Positions 21,785-29,248 of a stretch of 37,201 nt of DNA are shown piece by piece. Source of the DNA: VGCC01 sp044375955 (GTDB taxonomy: Bacteria > Actinomycetota > Actinomycetes > S36-B12); the NCBI GenBank assembly GCA_044375955.1, contig JBILLS010000017.1, forward strand, positions 1-37,201. The letters run 5' to 3'. The notes under the pieces were generated by a model that saw nothing but the letters and a program-made list of their open reading frames with translations, was not told the DNA's origin and searched no databases. The stretch's first letter is position 1, and each line of letters begins with the position of its first letter. The translations under genes were made by a program, and so were the position numbers.

Positions 21785-23119
21785 ATGAGTCCGGTGCTGG
21801 TGGGCCTCGATGTCGGGACAACCCGGGTCAAGGCGATCGCCGTGTCGGGCGACGGTGTCGTCCTTGCGGAGTCGGCGGTCGCTACCCCCTGGGTGCACGA
21901 CGGCCCCCAGGCGGAGATGGCTCCGGACCGTCTCGCCGATGTCGTGCGTGAGGTTCTCGATGTCCTGGTCCGTCATCCGGGCTGGCCGGCAGGAGGCCAG
22001 GCCATCGGAATCGGCATTGCGAGCATGGCGGAGGCCGGGATCCTGATGACAGGCGCGGGAGTCCCCTGCGCCCCGATCATCGCCTGGCACGATCCCCGCG
22101 GCGATGTGGAAACCCTCCGCGAATGCGTCGGTGTCGATGCTTTCGAGTCGCACGTGGGGATGCGGCTCAACTCGAAGCCATCGGTCACGAAGCTGCTCTG
22201 GTTGAAGGCGAATTCCGATACTTCTGCTGCAACCACGTATCTGAGCGTTGCCGAGTGGGTGGCGCACCTGCTGGGGGCGGAGCCTTCGAGTGAGTTGTGC
22301 CTGGTGTCGCGAACGGGACTGTTCGATGTTGTCGCGAGGGCTCCCTGGCAGGCGACCCTCGACCTGGTGGGTGACCTCCTTCCCGGCCCTGTTGTGACGG
22401 CGGGTGACGCGGTGGGCACGGTGACGGATGGCTGGCCCGCACCCCTCCGCGGTGCGGTCATCACCATTGCGGGGATGGATCACCATGCCGGTGCGTTCGC
22501 CAGCGGCGCCGCCACGTCCCAGGCGCTCTTCGACTCCATGGGAACCGCCGAGGCCCTTCTGCGTTTCACTCCCGGTCCCCTGACACATGACGATCTTCGT
22601 GCGCTCGCGGTCGACGACATCGCCGTGATGTGGAGCGTCATCCCCGACCATGTGTGTCTGCTCGCAGCATTCCTCACAGGTCTCTCCCTGGAGCGCATCG
22701 CGCGGATGATTGGCGTGACAGACCTCGATCACCGCCGCGAGATTTCCACCGCGGCACTCACTGCGGACCGTGGATCCCTCTCGTTGGACGACACGGCGCA
22801 CGACGGTTTGTCCGTCCGCGGCATCGATGATTCGGCAAGCCCAGCGGCACTCTGGCGGGCGAGCGTCGAGGATCTGCTTGCACTCAGTAGCGCGAGCATC
22901 GATCGCATGAGTTCTGTTGTCGGGCCTCCGAGTTCGATCGTGATTGCCGGCGGATGGATCAAGGACCCGATGGTTGCCGCCGTCAAGCGCTCGACGCTCG
23001 GTGACTTCCGGGTCAGCGACGTCGATGAGGCGGGGGCCATGGGCGCGGCCATGTTCGCCGCAATCGCAGCGGGAGTCATGCGGCGACCCACGGCATCCGA
23101 ATCTCCGTGCTGGTCGTGA
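21785..23119 (+). CDS. FGGY-family carbohydrate kinase
   Basis: FGGY kinases phosphorylate sugars and polyols (xylulose, ribulose, glycerol, gluconate, AI-2). The 444 residues show the N-terminal phosphate-1 motif LVGLDVGTTRVKAI, a substrate-domain segment IIAWHDPRG, a mid-protein ITIAGMDHHAGAF with the likely catalytic Asp, and the C-terminal adenosine motif IVIAGGWIKDPMV. The specificity is not readable; the HDPRG segment resembles the xylulose/gluconate branch only loosely. The ATG has a strong GGAGGAG Shine-Dalgarno site. It is transcribed away from the aldolase operon through a 65-base region and probably works with it: kinase product to aldolase, as in other FGGY/class I aldolase pairs such as LsrK/LsrF. 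Confidence 0.9.
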   Translation: MSPVLVGLDVGTTRVKAIAVSGDGVVLAESAVATPWVHDGPQAEMAPDRLADVVREVLDVLVRHPGWPAGGQAIGIGIASMAEAGILMTGAGVPCAPIIAWHDPRGDVETLRECVGVDAFESHVGMRLNSKPSVTKLLWLKANSDTSAATTYLSVAEWVAHLLGAEPSSELCLVSRTGLFDVVARAPWQATLDLVGDLLPGPVVTAGDAVGTVTDGWPAPLRGAVITIAGMDHHAGAFASGAATSQALFDSMGTAEALLRFTPGPLTHDDLRALAVDDIAVMWSVIPDHVCLLAAFLTGLSLERIARMIGVTDLDHRREISTAALTADRGSLSLDDTAHDGLSVRGIDDSASPAALWRASVEDLLALSSASIDRMSSVVGPPSSIVIAGGWIKDPMVAAVKRSTLGDFRVSDVDEAGAMGAAMFAAIAAGVMRRPTASESPCWS

Positions 23120-23586
23120 CCATCGACGCTGCGCGGGGAGCGGTCTACGCCGCCGAGGACCAGTGGACCGCGGTGCTGGATCGCGGCGGCACCGTGGACT
23201 TCTTCGGATCGACCCTGACGGTTCCGGTGCAACGACGGTTCGGTGATCTGGCTGCGGTGCGCGACTATGTCCGTTGGGTGTGCACCACGGTGGGGATCTC
23301 CGTGCCTGCGGTCCGTGCGCGCAGAGGGCACACCCGGGCCCATTACGAGAGTGCATCCGCCACGATCGCCATCCCCGGAATGGATGGAGCCCTCTCCGGG
23401 GCGTGGGCCGCACGGGAGAGCGTGGTGCTGCACGAGGTCGCTCACCATTGGGCGTTCCTGTCCCATGCATCCCTCATGCACGACACCCACTATCGGACAG
23501 CCATGGTGGAAGCCTCGACGGTCGCCCTCGGCGTGGAGGCTGCCCTCATTCTGCGAGCTGGATACGACGGGGCTGTCCGTGGCTGA
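23116..23586 (+). CDS. TIGR04338-type putative zinc metallohydrolase
   Basis: From GTG 23116, which overlaps the kinase stop in a GTGA, the protein has 156 residues; GTG 23107 would add three. The zinc-binding HEVAHHW (HExxH, His106/Glu107/His110 from this start) follows a segment predicted to be helical, and a downstream MVEASTVAL could supply the third ligand. The family is found mostly in mycobacteria and relatives; substrate and role are unknown. As in those genomes, a DUF2786 gene follows directly, here overlapping by eight bases, so the pair probably acts together. Confidence 0.8.
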   Translation: MTIDAARGAVYAAEDQWTAVLDRGGTVDFFGSTLTVPVQRRFGDLAAVRDYVRWVCTTVGISVPAVRARRGHTRAHYESASATIAIPGMDGALSGAWAARESVVLHEVAHHWAFLSHASLMHDTHYRTAMVEASTVALGVEAALILRAGYDGAVRG

Positions 23587-24361
23587 CATCACGCGCCGGA
23601 TCTCCGCTCTGTTGGACAAGGCGGATCGCACGGATAACCCGTTCGAGGCCGAGGCCTACGTGATGAAGGCCCAGGCGCTCGCGACGATGGCGAGCATCGA
23701 TATTGCCGCTGCCCGAGTGCGGGTACCGGAGCAGCGGGAACCGATCACGCGCACCGTGGTCATCGGGGAGAAGGGCCGGCGCGCCAATCAGCACCTGATC
23801 GCCCTCTTCGTGGCGGTTGCCCATGCGAACTCTGCGCATGTGGATGTCGCTTCGGATTCGACCTATGTCATCGGTTACGGGATGCCATCCGACTTGGACA
23901 TGGTCGAGGCACTCTTCGCCACGGTGTCCGTCCAGATGGTCTCCTCGGCCACCACGTACATCGCCACGGGGACGTGGCGGCAGGAGACGTACGTGGTCAG
24001 GGGAACGCGCAGAACCCGCAAGGCTTTCACCGCGCAAACGGCCCGGGCCGCGTTCTATCGAGCGTATGTGGAACGTGTGGGTGAACGTCTTCAGGAAGCC
24101 CGCCGCGACGGCATCGCAGAGAGTGATCGCGCGAGTCCGGGCGGCGAAGGTGCCCTCGTCCTGCGGGACACCGAGCGGCGTGTTCGCGACTATCACCGAC
24201 ACACGTCCACAGCCCGGGGTTCGTGGGGTGGGTACTCGGGGGGTGCCCGACCGTCCGGGACGGCGGGCGCCGAAGGACGCGCAGCAGCCTCCCGGGCGCG
24301 GCTGGGCGGTGCGCGCGAACTTCCGGGTCAACGGGGTCGATTAGGGCCCGGTCGGGCCTGA
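23579..24361 (+). CDS. DUF2786-domain protein
   Basis: This encodes 260 residues. The N-terminal 40 (RISALLDKADRTDNPFEAEA, then KAQALATMASI) match the DUF2786 pattern, a short helical domain also seen in phage and actinobacterial proteins. A middle domain of about 120 residues follows (residues 60-180), and the last 80 residues are Gly/Arg/Ala-rich and probably disordered. GTG 23579 overlaps the metallohydrolase stop by eight bases; an earlier in-frame start would lie inside that gene. The function is unknown. Pairing with the HExxH protein suggests a two-part system, but nothing in the sequence says what it acts on. Confidence 0.8.
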   Translation: MADITRRISALLDKADRTDNPFEAEAYVMKAQALATMASIDIAAARVRVPEQREPITRTVVIGEKGRRANQHLIALFVAVAHANSAHVDVASDSTYVIGYGMPSDLDMVEALFATVSVQMVSSATTYIATGTWRQETYVVRGTRRTRKAFTAQTARAAFYRAYVERVGERLQEARRDGIAESDRASPGGEGALVLRDTERRVRDYHRHTSTARGSWGGYSGGARPSGTAGAEGRAAASRARLGGARELPGQRGRLGPGRA

Positions 24362-24443
24362 CGTACACGGCGACGCGCGCGAGCCATTGGTGGCGTCCCT
24401 CACGTCATGACCGCCGTCGCCGCGAGCAATTGCCAACCGCCCA

Positions 24444-24459
24444 TGGCGTAGTCTCGCCA
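24444..24459. promoter_or_regulatory. -10 box of the ABC exporter framed by an inverted repeat
   Basis: TAGTCT (24449-24454) ends eight bases before GTG 24463. It is flanked directly by TGGCG (24444-24448) and CGCCA (24455-24459), a perfect 5-bp inverted repeat around the hexamer. A dimeric repressor bound here would cover the promoter. No regulator gene is adjacent. Confidence 0.45.
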
Positions 24460-24462
24460 CCT

Positions 24463-25458
24463 GTGACGTCAGACCTGGCCGTGGAAGCGCATGGTCTCGT
24501 CAAGACATTCGGTGATGTGCGGGCGCTCGATGGAGTCGACCTCGTCGTCCCACGTGGGACGGTCGTCGGCCTGCTCGGCCCCAACGGCTCGGGCAAGACC
24601 ACCACGGTCCGCATCCTCGCCACACTCCTGCAGGCGACCGCGGGAACCGCGAAGGTCAACGGCTTCGATGTGAAGTCCCAGGCTGACGATGTCCGCCGCT
24701 CGATCGGCCTGACCGGTCAGTACGCAGCGGTAGACGAGTTTCTCACCGGTCGCGAGAACCTGATGATGTTCGGTGGGCTCTACCACCTGGAGAAGTCCTA
24801 CGTCACCGAACGCGCGGACGAACTGCTCACGACCTTCGACCTCGTCGATGCCGCAGACCGGCCCGCCAAGACGTACTCGGGTGGTATGCGACGTCGACTC
24901 GATCTCGCCGCGAGCCTTATCGCCAAGCCAGGGATCCTGTTCCTCGACGAACCCACCACCGGTCTGGATCCACGTTCACGCATCGGACTCTGGAATGTCA
25001 TCAAGGGGCTGCTGGCAGAAGGGACCACGGTTCTGCTGACCACGCAGTACCTCGATGAGGCTGACCAACTGGCCGACGACATCGTCGTCTTGGATCACGG
25101 CAAGGTGATCGCCCATGGCACATCGAGCGCTCTCAAGGATGAGATCGGTGGCGATCGTCTCGAGGTACGTGTTGCGCGGACGGATCAGACGAATCACGCC
25201 ATCGACGCCTTGACCCCACTCGCCACGGGCGAGATCGTCACGCAGGACGGAGTCATCAGTGCACCGATCACCGGGGGCTCCACGACCTTGATCGAGGCGG
25301 TCCGTGCTCTCGATGCACAGAGCATCGTCGTGGATGACATCGCTCTGCGGCGCCCCACACTCGACGATGTCTTCCTGAGCCTCACCGGGCATTCCGCGGA
25401 AGACGAGGCGCCGCCCGCTCCGAGTCGCGGCCGCCGGCGGGGACCGGTGCGCCGATGA
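24463..25458 (+). CDS. DrrA-type ABC exporter ATP-binding protein
   Basis: The 331-residue protein has Walker A GPNGSGKTT (39-47), signature YSGGMRRRLDLA, Walker B ILFLDEPTTGLDP and a switch His replaced by Gln in LLTTQYLDEADQL, as is common in this subfamily. The C-terminal extension of about 90 residues (ending PTLDDVFLSLTG) is characteristic of daunorubicin-resistance-type (DrrA) ATPases. With the permease downstream it should form a drug, lipid or antibiotic exporter. The GTG start fits a near-leaderless promoter; earlier in-frame starts lie within the DUF2786 gene. It overlaps the permease by four bases (ATGA). Confidence 0.93.
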   Translation: MTSDLAVEAHGLVKTFGDVRALDGVDLVVPRGTVVGLLGPNGSGKTTTVRILATLLQATAGTAKVNGFDVKSQADDVRRSIGLTGQYAAVDEFLTGRENLMMFGGLYHLEKSYVTERADELLTTFDLVDAADRPAKTYSGGMRRRLDLAASLIAKPGILFLDEPTTGLDPRSRIGLWNVIKGLLAEGTTVLLTTQYLDEADQLADDIVVLDHGKVIAHGTSSALKDEIGGDRLEVRVARTDQTNHAIDALTPLATGEIVTQDGVISAPITGGSTTLIEAVRALDAQSIVVDDIALRRPTLDDVFLSLTGHSAEDEAPPAPSRGRRRGPVRR

Positions 25459-26300
25459 GCGCCGTCTACGCGAAGCGTCCGGCACTGGGCTGGACCGTCC
25501 ACGACTCGATCATCATCACGCGCACCACGATCCTGGCGAGTTTCCGCATTCCCGAGGCACAGTTCTTCCAGTTGATCCAACCCGTGATGTTCGTGCTGCT
25601 CTTTGCGTACGTCTTCGGCGGCGCAATCCCGATTCCGGGTGCGGATCCGACGTCCGCTCCCGATGCGAGTGCCTATCGGCAGTACCTGATGCCCGGAATC
25701 TTCGGTCAGACGGTGGCATTCGCGGCCGCCGCGAGCACGGTGGGCCTCGCGGAAGCCATGCAGCGCGGCATCATCGATCGCTACCGCGCGCTGCCGATGA
25801 GCCAACCTGCCGCACTGATCGGAAACACGATCGCGAATGCACTTCGTCAGATCCTGACGCTGACCGTGTTGAGTATCACGGGCCTGATTGTGGGCTGGCG
25901 GATCAATGACGGCATTTGGAATGCGGTCCTCGCGTACCTGCTCCTGCTGCTCTTCGCCTACACCGTCACGTGGGTGGGGGCGTTCGTTGGGCTCTCGGTG
26001 CGCAATAGTGAGACAGCGAGCACAGCTGGTCTGATCTGGATCTTCCCGCTGACGTTCCTGTCCAATGCGTTTGTTCCGATCACTGCGCTGCCCGGGTGGC
26101 TGCAGTACTTCGCCGCCTACAACCCCGTGTCGAGCCTGGTATTGGCCTGTCGCGAGTTGTTCGGCAATCCGATCGGAACGCAACCGGATTTCTGGTCACT
26201 GCAGCATCCTGTGGAATACACGATCATTTCGTGTGCTGTGGTGATCGCGATCTTCGCACCGCTCGCGATACGTAGGTTCCGGACAGCCACCAGCCGCTAG
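25455..26300 (+). CDS. DrrB-type ABC-2 permease
   Basis: This ABC-2 family membrane subunit has 281 residues and about six transmembrane helices. The N-terminus (HDSIIITRTTILASFRIPEA) and the block RGIIDRYRALPMS are typical of the DrrB group, as is the segment FPLTFLSNAFVPITALPGWL near the C-terminus. It pairs with the ATPase just upstream, with ATGA overlap. Its last codons overlap the greA stop tail to tail by four bases, marking the right end of the accessory block. Confidence 0.92.
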   Translation: MSAVYAKRPALGWTVHDSIIITRTTILASFRIPEAQFFQLIQPVMFVLLFAYVFGGAIPIPGADPTSAPDASAYRQYLMPGIFGQTVAFAAAASTVGLAEAMQRGIIDRYRALPMSQPAALIGNTIANALRQILTLTVLSITGLIVGWRINDGIWNAVLAYLLLLLFAYTVTWVGAFVGLSVRNSETASTAGLIWIFPLTFLSNAFVPITALPGWLQYFAAYNPVSSLVLACRELFGNPIGTQPDFWSLQHPVEYTIISCAVVIAIFAPLAIRRFRTATSR

Positions 26301-26782
26301 TTGCCGTAAGTCTCCACCGAGACGATCTCCACCGTCATCGTCTTTCCGTTGGCCAGGGTGTAGCTGGCGCTCTCACCGACTTTTTTGCCGAGTACCGCTG
26401 CGCCCAGGGGAGATGTGGGGGAGTAGACCTCGAGGGAGGAGTGCGCGGCCTCCTCACGAGAGCCGAGCAGGAACGTCTCCACGTCGTCGAATGCAGTGAA
26501 GCGAACCGTGACGACCTTGCCGTGCGCGACCTCGTCGTCGTCGGACTCAGGCGCACCGATCTTCGAGTGCTCGATGAGGTGCTTGAGTTGACGGATCCGG
26601 GCCTCGTTCTTGCCCTGCTCCTCCTTGGCGGCGTGGTAGCCGCCGTTCTCTTTGAGGTCGCCCTCTTCACGTGCCGCCTGGATGCGCTTGGTGATCTCGG
26701 CGCGGCGCGGGCCCTCCCGATCGGCGAGCTCCTCCACGAGACGGTCGTACGCCTCCTGGGTCAGCCAGGTCACATCGGTCAC
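26297..26782 (-). CDS. greA: transcription elongation factor GreA
   Basis: GreA enters the secondary channel of stalled RNA polymerase and stimulates cleavage of backtracked RNA. The 161 residues comprise an N-terminal coiled coil (about 1-80) with the tip acidic residues in REEGDLKENGGYHAAKE and a C-terminal FKBP-like domain (about 85-161, SPLGAAVLGKKVGES). Length and order are normal. The start is GTG 26782. Its place next to DUF4307 and mca is conserved in actinobacteria. It has its own promoter and appears to be transcribed alone. Confidence 0.96.
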   Translation of the reverse strand: MTDVTWLTQEAYDRLVEELADREGPRRAEITKRIQAAREEGDLKENGGYHAAKEEQGKNEARIRQLKHLIEHSKIGAPESDDDEVAHGKVVTVRFTAFDDVETFLLGSREEAAHSSLEVYSPTSPLGAAVLGKKVGESASYTLANGKTMTVEIVSVETYGN

Positions 26783-26790
26783 GGACCACG

Positions 26791-26796
26791 ACTATA
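26791..26796 (-). promoter_or_regulatory. -10 box of greA
   Basis: On the minus strand TATAGT, one of the best matches to TATAAT in the window, ends eight bases before GTG 26782. Confidence 0.55.
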
Positions 26797-26822
26797 CGTA
26801 CGGGTGCGCGTCACCGCGAATC

Positions 26823-27299
26823 TCATTCCGTCCAGGGCTGCTCCGGGGGCGCGATTCCCGGCGGGAACTGCGGACCGGGAACGCGCAACTGCTCACCCAC
26901 GGCCACGCACTCCAGAACCTCGGCTGCGTACGCGGGTGCCACAGTGCGTAAGCGGTACTCCACCAATCGGTAGTCCTCTCCCGCTGGGACGGGGACTTCC
27001 GCGTAGCCGAGGTCGATGCGCTGGGAGTCCTGCGCCCGCACCACGCAGAGCACGTCGACGTGTGCGGGAGCACGAACTTCGAAGGTGACGTCCACTCGCT
27101 CCGGCGACACGTCCGACCACGCCAGTAATCGGAACTGCACGCGATCGGCGGTCAGGTTCATCCAGACGAAGACCACGCCGATGAAGAAGCCGATGATCAC
27201 CAGTCCCACCACGATGTAGCGCCCGACGGGTCTTCGATCGAGGCCGTACCGGGCCCGCATCTCGGGTGACAGTTGGTCCCTGCGGAACGGGCTGGGCAT
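26823..27299 (-). CDS. DUF4307 membrane protein
   Basis: From ATG 27299 the protein has 158 residues: a charged cytoplasmic start (MPSPFRRDQLSPEMRARYG, residues 1-19), one transmembrane helix (about 28-48) and an extracytoplasmic domain of about 105 residues with a pair of Cys (DVLCVV, LECVAV). The start pattern and position between greA and mca identify DUF4307 (Rv1081c in M. tuberculosis). A much longer reading of the frame overlaps mca and is false. Function is unknown. Its promoter is shared with mca. Confidence 0.9.
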   Translation of the reverse strand: MPSPFRRDQLSPEMRARYGLDRRPVGRYIVVGLVIIGFFIGVVFVWMNLTADRVQFRLLAWSDVSPERVDVTFEVRAPAHVDVLCVVRAQDSQRIDLGYAEVPVPAGEDYRLVEYRLRTVAPAYAAEVLECVAVGEQLRVPGPQFPPGIAPPEQPWTE

Positions 27300-27317
27300 G
27301 AATGGGAGACTAATCGG
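27300..27317. promoter_or_regulatory. shared divergent promoter of DUF4307 gene and mca
   Basis: Eighteen bases separate the two starts. On the minus strand TAGTCT (27312 to 27307) ends seven bases before ATG 27299. On the plus strand GAGACT (27306-27311) ends six bases before GTG 27318. The boxes overlap by five bases as GAGACTA. The spacing and offset match those of the msrA/metB spacer. Confidence 0.5.
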
Positions 27318-28202
27318 GTGAGTCCCCTCCGGCTGATGGCCGTGCACGCGCACCCCGACGACGAGGCCAGCAAAGGCGCTGCCACCACGGCCAAGTACGT
27401 GGACGAGGGTGTCGAGGTCATGGTGGTCACATGCACAGGCGGCGAGCGCGGTGACGTGCTCAACGGGAGAGTCCAAGAACTCGTGGACATGCACGGGCTG
27501 CCCACCGTTCGACAGCAGGAGATGAAGGCTGCAGCCGAGATCCTCGGCATCCAGCACGTCTGGCTCGGCTTCGAGGACTCCGGGTTCCCCGAGGGTGACC
27601 CGAAGCCGCCTCTCCCACCCGGCTGCTTCGCGGACCTGCCACTCGAGAACACCGTGCCGAGCCTGGTGGAGGTGATCCGGGAGTTCCGGCCCCACGTGGT
27701 GACCACCTACGACGAGAACGGTGGCTACCCGCATCCAGACCACATCCGCACGCACGAGATCACCATGGCCGCCGTCCGTGAGGCTGCCGATCCTTCACTC
27801 CACATCGACCGCAACCCGAACGCACACCAGGTGGCGAAGGTCTACTACAACCAGCAGTTCACCAAGAAGAAGATCATGACCCTGCACCAGGCCATGCTCG
27901 ATGCGAGTCTCACGTCGCCCTTCGACGAGTGGATTACGAACTGGAGCGATCGTGAGGACCGGTGGCCGAAGGTGACCACTCGGGTGCACGCCGCTGACTA
28001 CTTCCATGTCCGTGACGCCGCACTGCTCGCCCATGCCACCCAGATCGACCCGGAGGGATTCTGGTTCGCGGTCCCGCTGGACCTGCAGCGCAGCATCTGG
28101 CCCACGGAGGAGTTCGAACTCGCCTTCACCACCCTTCCCACTCACGCTGATCCCGCACGTGGGATCTACGAGGACGACCTGTTCATCGGATTGCGAGGCT
28201 GA
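27318..28202 (+). CDS. mca: mycothiol S-conjugate amidase
   Basis: Mca cleaves mycothiol S-conjugates of toxic electrophiles, releasing a mercapturic acid for export and recycling the GlcN-inositol part. The 294 residues have the zinc motif AHPDDEASKGAAT (His12, Asp14, Asp15), where the SKGAAT stretch is typical of Mca rather than MshB, then TCTGGERGDVLN, TYDENGGYPHPDHIRTHE with the third zinc ligand, and a C-terminal Mca-specific region. The start is GTG 27318; ATG 27336 is an alternative. This gene is the strongest sign that the host makes mycothiol. The small membrane gene and SURF1 follow with tight spacing. Confidence 0.95.
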   Translation: MSPLRLMAVHAHPDDEASKGAATTAKYVDEGVEVMVVTCTGGERGDVLNGRVQELVDMHGLPTVRQQEMKAAAEILGIQHVWLGFEDSGFPEGDPKPPLPPGCFADLPLENTVPSLVEVIREFRPHVVTTYDENGGYPHPDHIRTHEITMAAVREAADPSLHIDRNPNAHQVAKVYYNQQFTKKKIMTLHQAMLDASLTSPFDEWITNWSDREDRWPKVTTRVHAADYFHVRDAALLAHATQIDPEGFWFAVPLDLQRSIWPTEEFELAFTTLPTHADPARGIYEDDLFIGLRG

Positions 28203-28203
28203 T

Positions 28204-28455
28204 ATGACCGGATTCGTAATCTTCGCCCGAGGTGAGGACTCGGACCTGGCCCGGGTGATCGATAGCGCAGGTCCGATCACCGGACTCTTCGTCGTTCTCC
28301 TGGGCGTGGGCATCTTCGTGTTGTGGAAGAGCATGAATCGTCAACTCAAGAAGGTGGACGCGAACCTTCCGAAGGGTCCGGAGGATGAGCGCGAGGCCTA
28401 CGACGAGGAGCTCACTGAGGAAGCCGTCAAGCGAGGCGAGGATGAGCAGGGATAA
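28204..28455 (+). CDS. small membrane protein downstream of mca
   Basis: The 83 residues have one transmembrane helix (about 25-43) followed by a charged, Glu/Lys-rich tail likely to be helical or disordered. It begins one base after the mca stop, so translation is coupled. Size and place match the small protein that follows mca in mycobacteria (Rv1083); function is unknown. Its last 14 bases overlap the start of the SURF1 gene, which does not belong to the mycobacterial string. Confidence 0.82.
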   Translation: MTGFVIFARGEDSDLARVIDSAGPITGLFVVLLGVGIFVLWKSMNRQLKKVDANLPKGPEDEREAYDEELTEEAVKRGEDEQG

Positions 28456-29191
28456 CTCCCTGCGGAGTACGGCGCTGTCGTCTCGGGGGATCCTCGCCCT
28501 GGTCGCTGCGCTGGCTGCGGCAGCAGCATGTGTCTTCCTCGGAATCTGGCAGTGGGACCGGACGGAGGACATCCTCGCCGCGGAGCGGGCTGCAGCGTCC
28601 GAGCCGGTGTCCATCACCGAACTGGTGAACGAGGACGGCACGTGGGATAACCAGAACATCGGTCGGCCGGTGATCCTCGTGGGCGCGTTCACGAGTGACG
28701 AGGTGCTCATCCCCAACCGTGAGTTCGACGGTCAGCGCGGTACGTGGACCGTCACCCGGTTCGCCCTCGACGACGGGCGCAGCATCGCCGTCACGCGCGG
28801 ATTCCTGCCCGACGGAGTCCTCAGCCCGCCGATCCTCACCTCACCGACGCAGGTCGAGGGCGTCCTGCATCCGAATGAGGAGTTCTACCTCGGTGCGAAC
28901 AGCGCCGGATCGATCGTCACTGTGGATGCGGCGGCACTCGGTGACGAGTGGGGAACACCGCTGATCTCGGGTTTCGTGATGATGCAGGAGTTGGATCCGA
29001 CCCTGCTCGCTGCAGACGCACCGGCGCCGGTGATCCTGCCCCCCACAGTGCAGGTGGGTGATGTGGCCTTCCCACTGCAGAACTTCGTGTACGCCTGGCA
29101 ATGGTGGGTCTTTGGAGCCTTCGCCCTGATCGTGTATCTGTGGTGGCTCTGGCGTGAGGTGCGGTCCCCGGAGCGGACGACATCGAGCTAG
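28442..29191 (+). CDS. SURF1-family cytochrome oxidase assembly protein
   Basis: SURF1 helps insert heme a into cytochrome c oxidase, pointing to aerobic respiration. The 249 residues show the family frame: an N-terminal helix (about 15-36) ending in FLGIWQWDRT, a loop domain of about 165 residues with the family-style GRPVILVGAF and TVTRFALDDGRSIAVTRGF segments, and a C-terminal helix (FVYAWQWWVFGAFALIVYLW, about 215-235). The ATG lies inside the preceding gene's end, so it is read from the mca transcript. No other oxidase genes are near. Confidence 0.9.
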   Translation: MSRDNSLRSTALSSRGILALVAALAAAAACVFLGIWQWDRTEDILAAERAAASEPVSITELVNEDGTWDNQNIGRPVILVGAFTSDEVLIPNREFDGQRGTWTVTRFALDDGRSIAVTRGFLPDGVLSPPILTSPTQVEGVLHPNEEFYLGANSAGSIVTVDAAALGDEWGTPLISGFVMMQELDPTLLAADAPAPVILPPTVQVGDVAFPLQNFVYAWQWWVFGAFALIVYLWWLWREVRSPERTTSS

Positions 29192-29193
29192 CC

Positions 29194-29219
29194 GTGGGAA
29201 TTGCTATGAGCGTTCCCAC
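29194..29219. repeat. inverted repeat between SURF1 gene and vapB
   Basis: GTGGGAA (29194-29200) and TTCCCAC (29213-29219) are perfect complements with a 12-base loop. The sequence is followed by A residues, not T, so it is a poor rho-independent terminator for the plus strand. Its right arm is the probable -35 element of vapB, so it could be a VapBC binding site. Confidence 0.6.
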
Positions 29220-29241
29220 AAAAAGTTATATGTGGTATCTT
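29213..29241 (+). promoter_or_regulatory. vapBC promoter with overlapping inverted repeat
   Basis: TTCCCA (29213-29218), a 17-base spacer and TATCTT (29236-29241) form a promoter whose -10 box ends seven bases before ATG 29249. AAGTTA (29223-29228) and TATCTT form an imperfect inverted repeat (5 of 6 pairs), a likely operator for autorepression. The region is AT-rich compared with its surroundings. Confidence 0.55.
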
Positions 29242-29248
29242 CCCGCCC

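Noticed and set aside
21716..23470. A 584-residue minus-strand frame opposite the FGGY kinase and metallohydrolase
   Set aside because: Both plus-strand genes have clear family motifs and correct starts; the antisense product looks like nothing known.
29194..29219. The inverted repeat after SURF1 as a rho-independent terminator
   Set aside because: It is followed by A residues on the plus strand, with no T-tract; a regulatory role at vapB is more likely.
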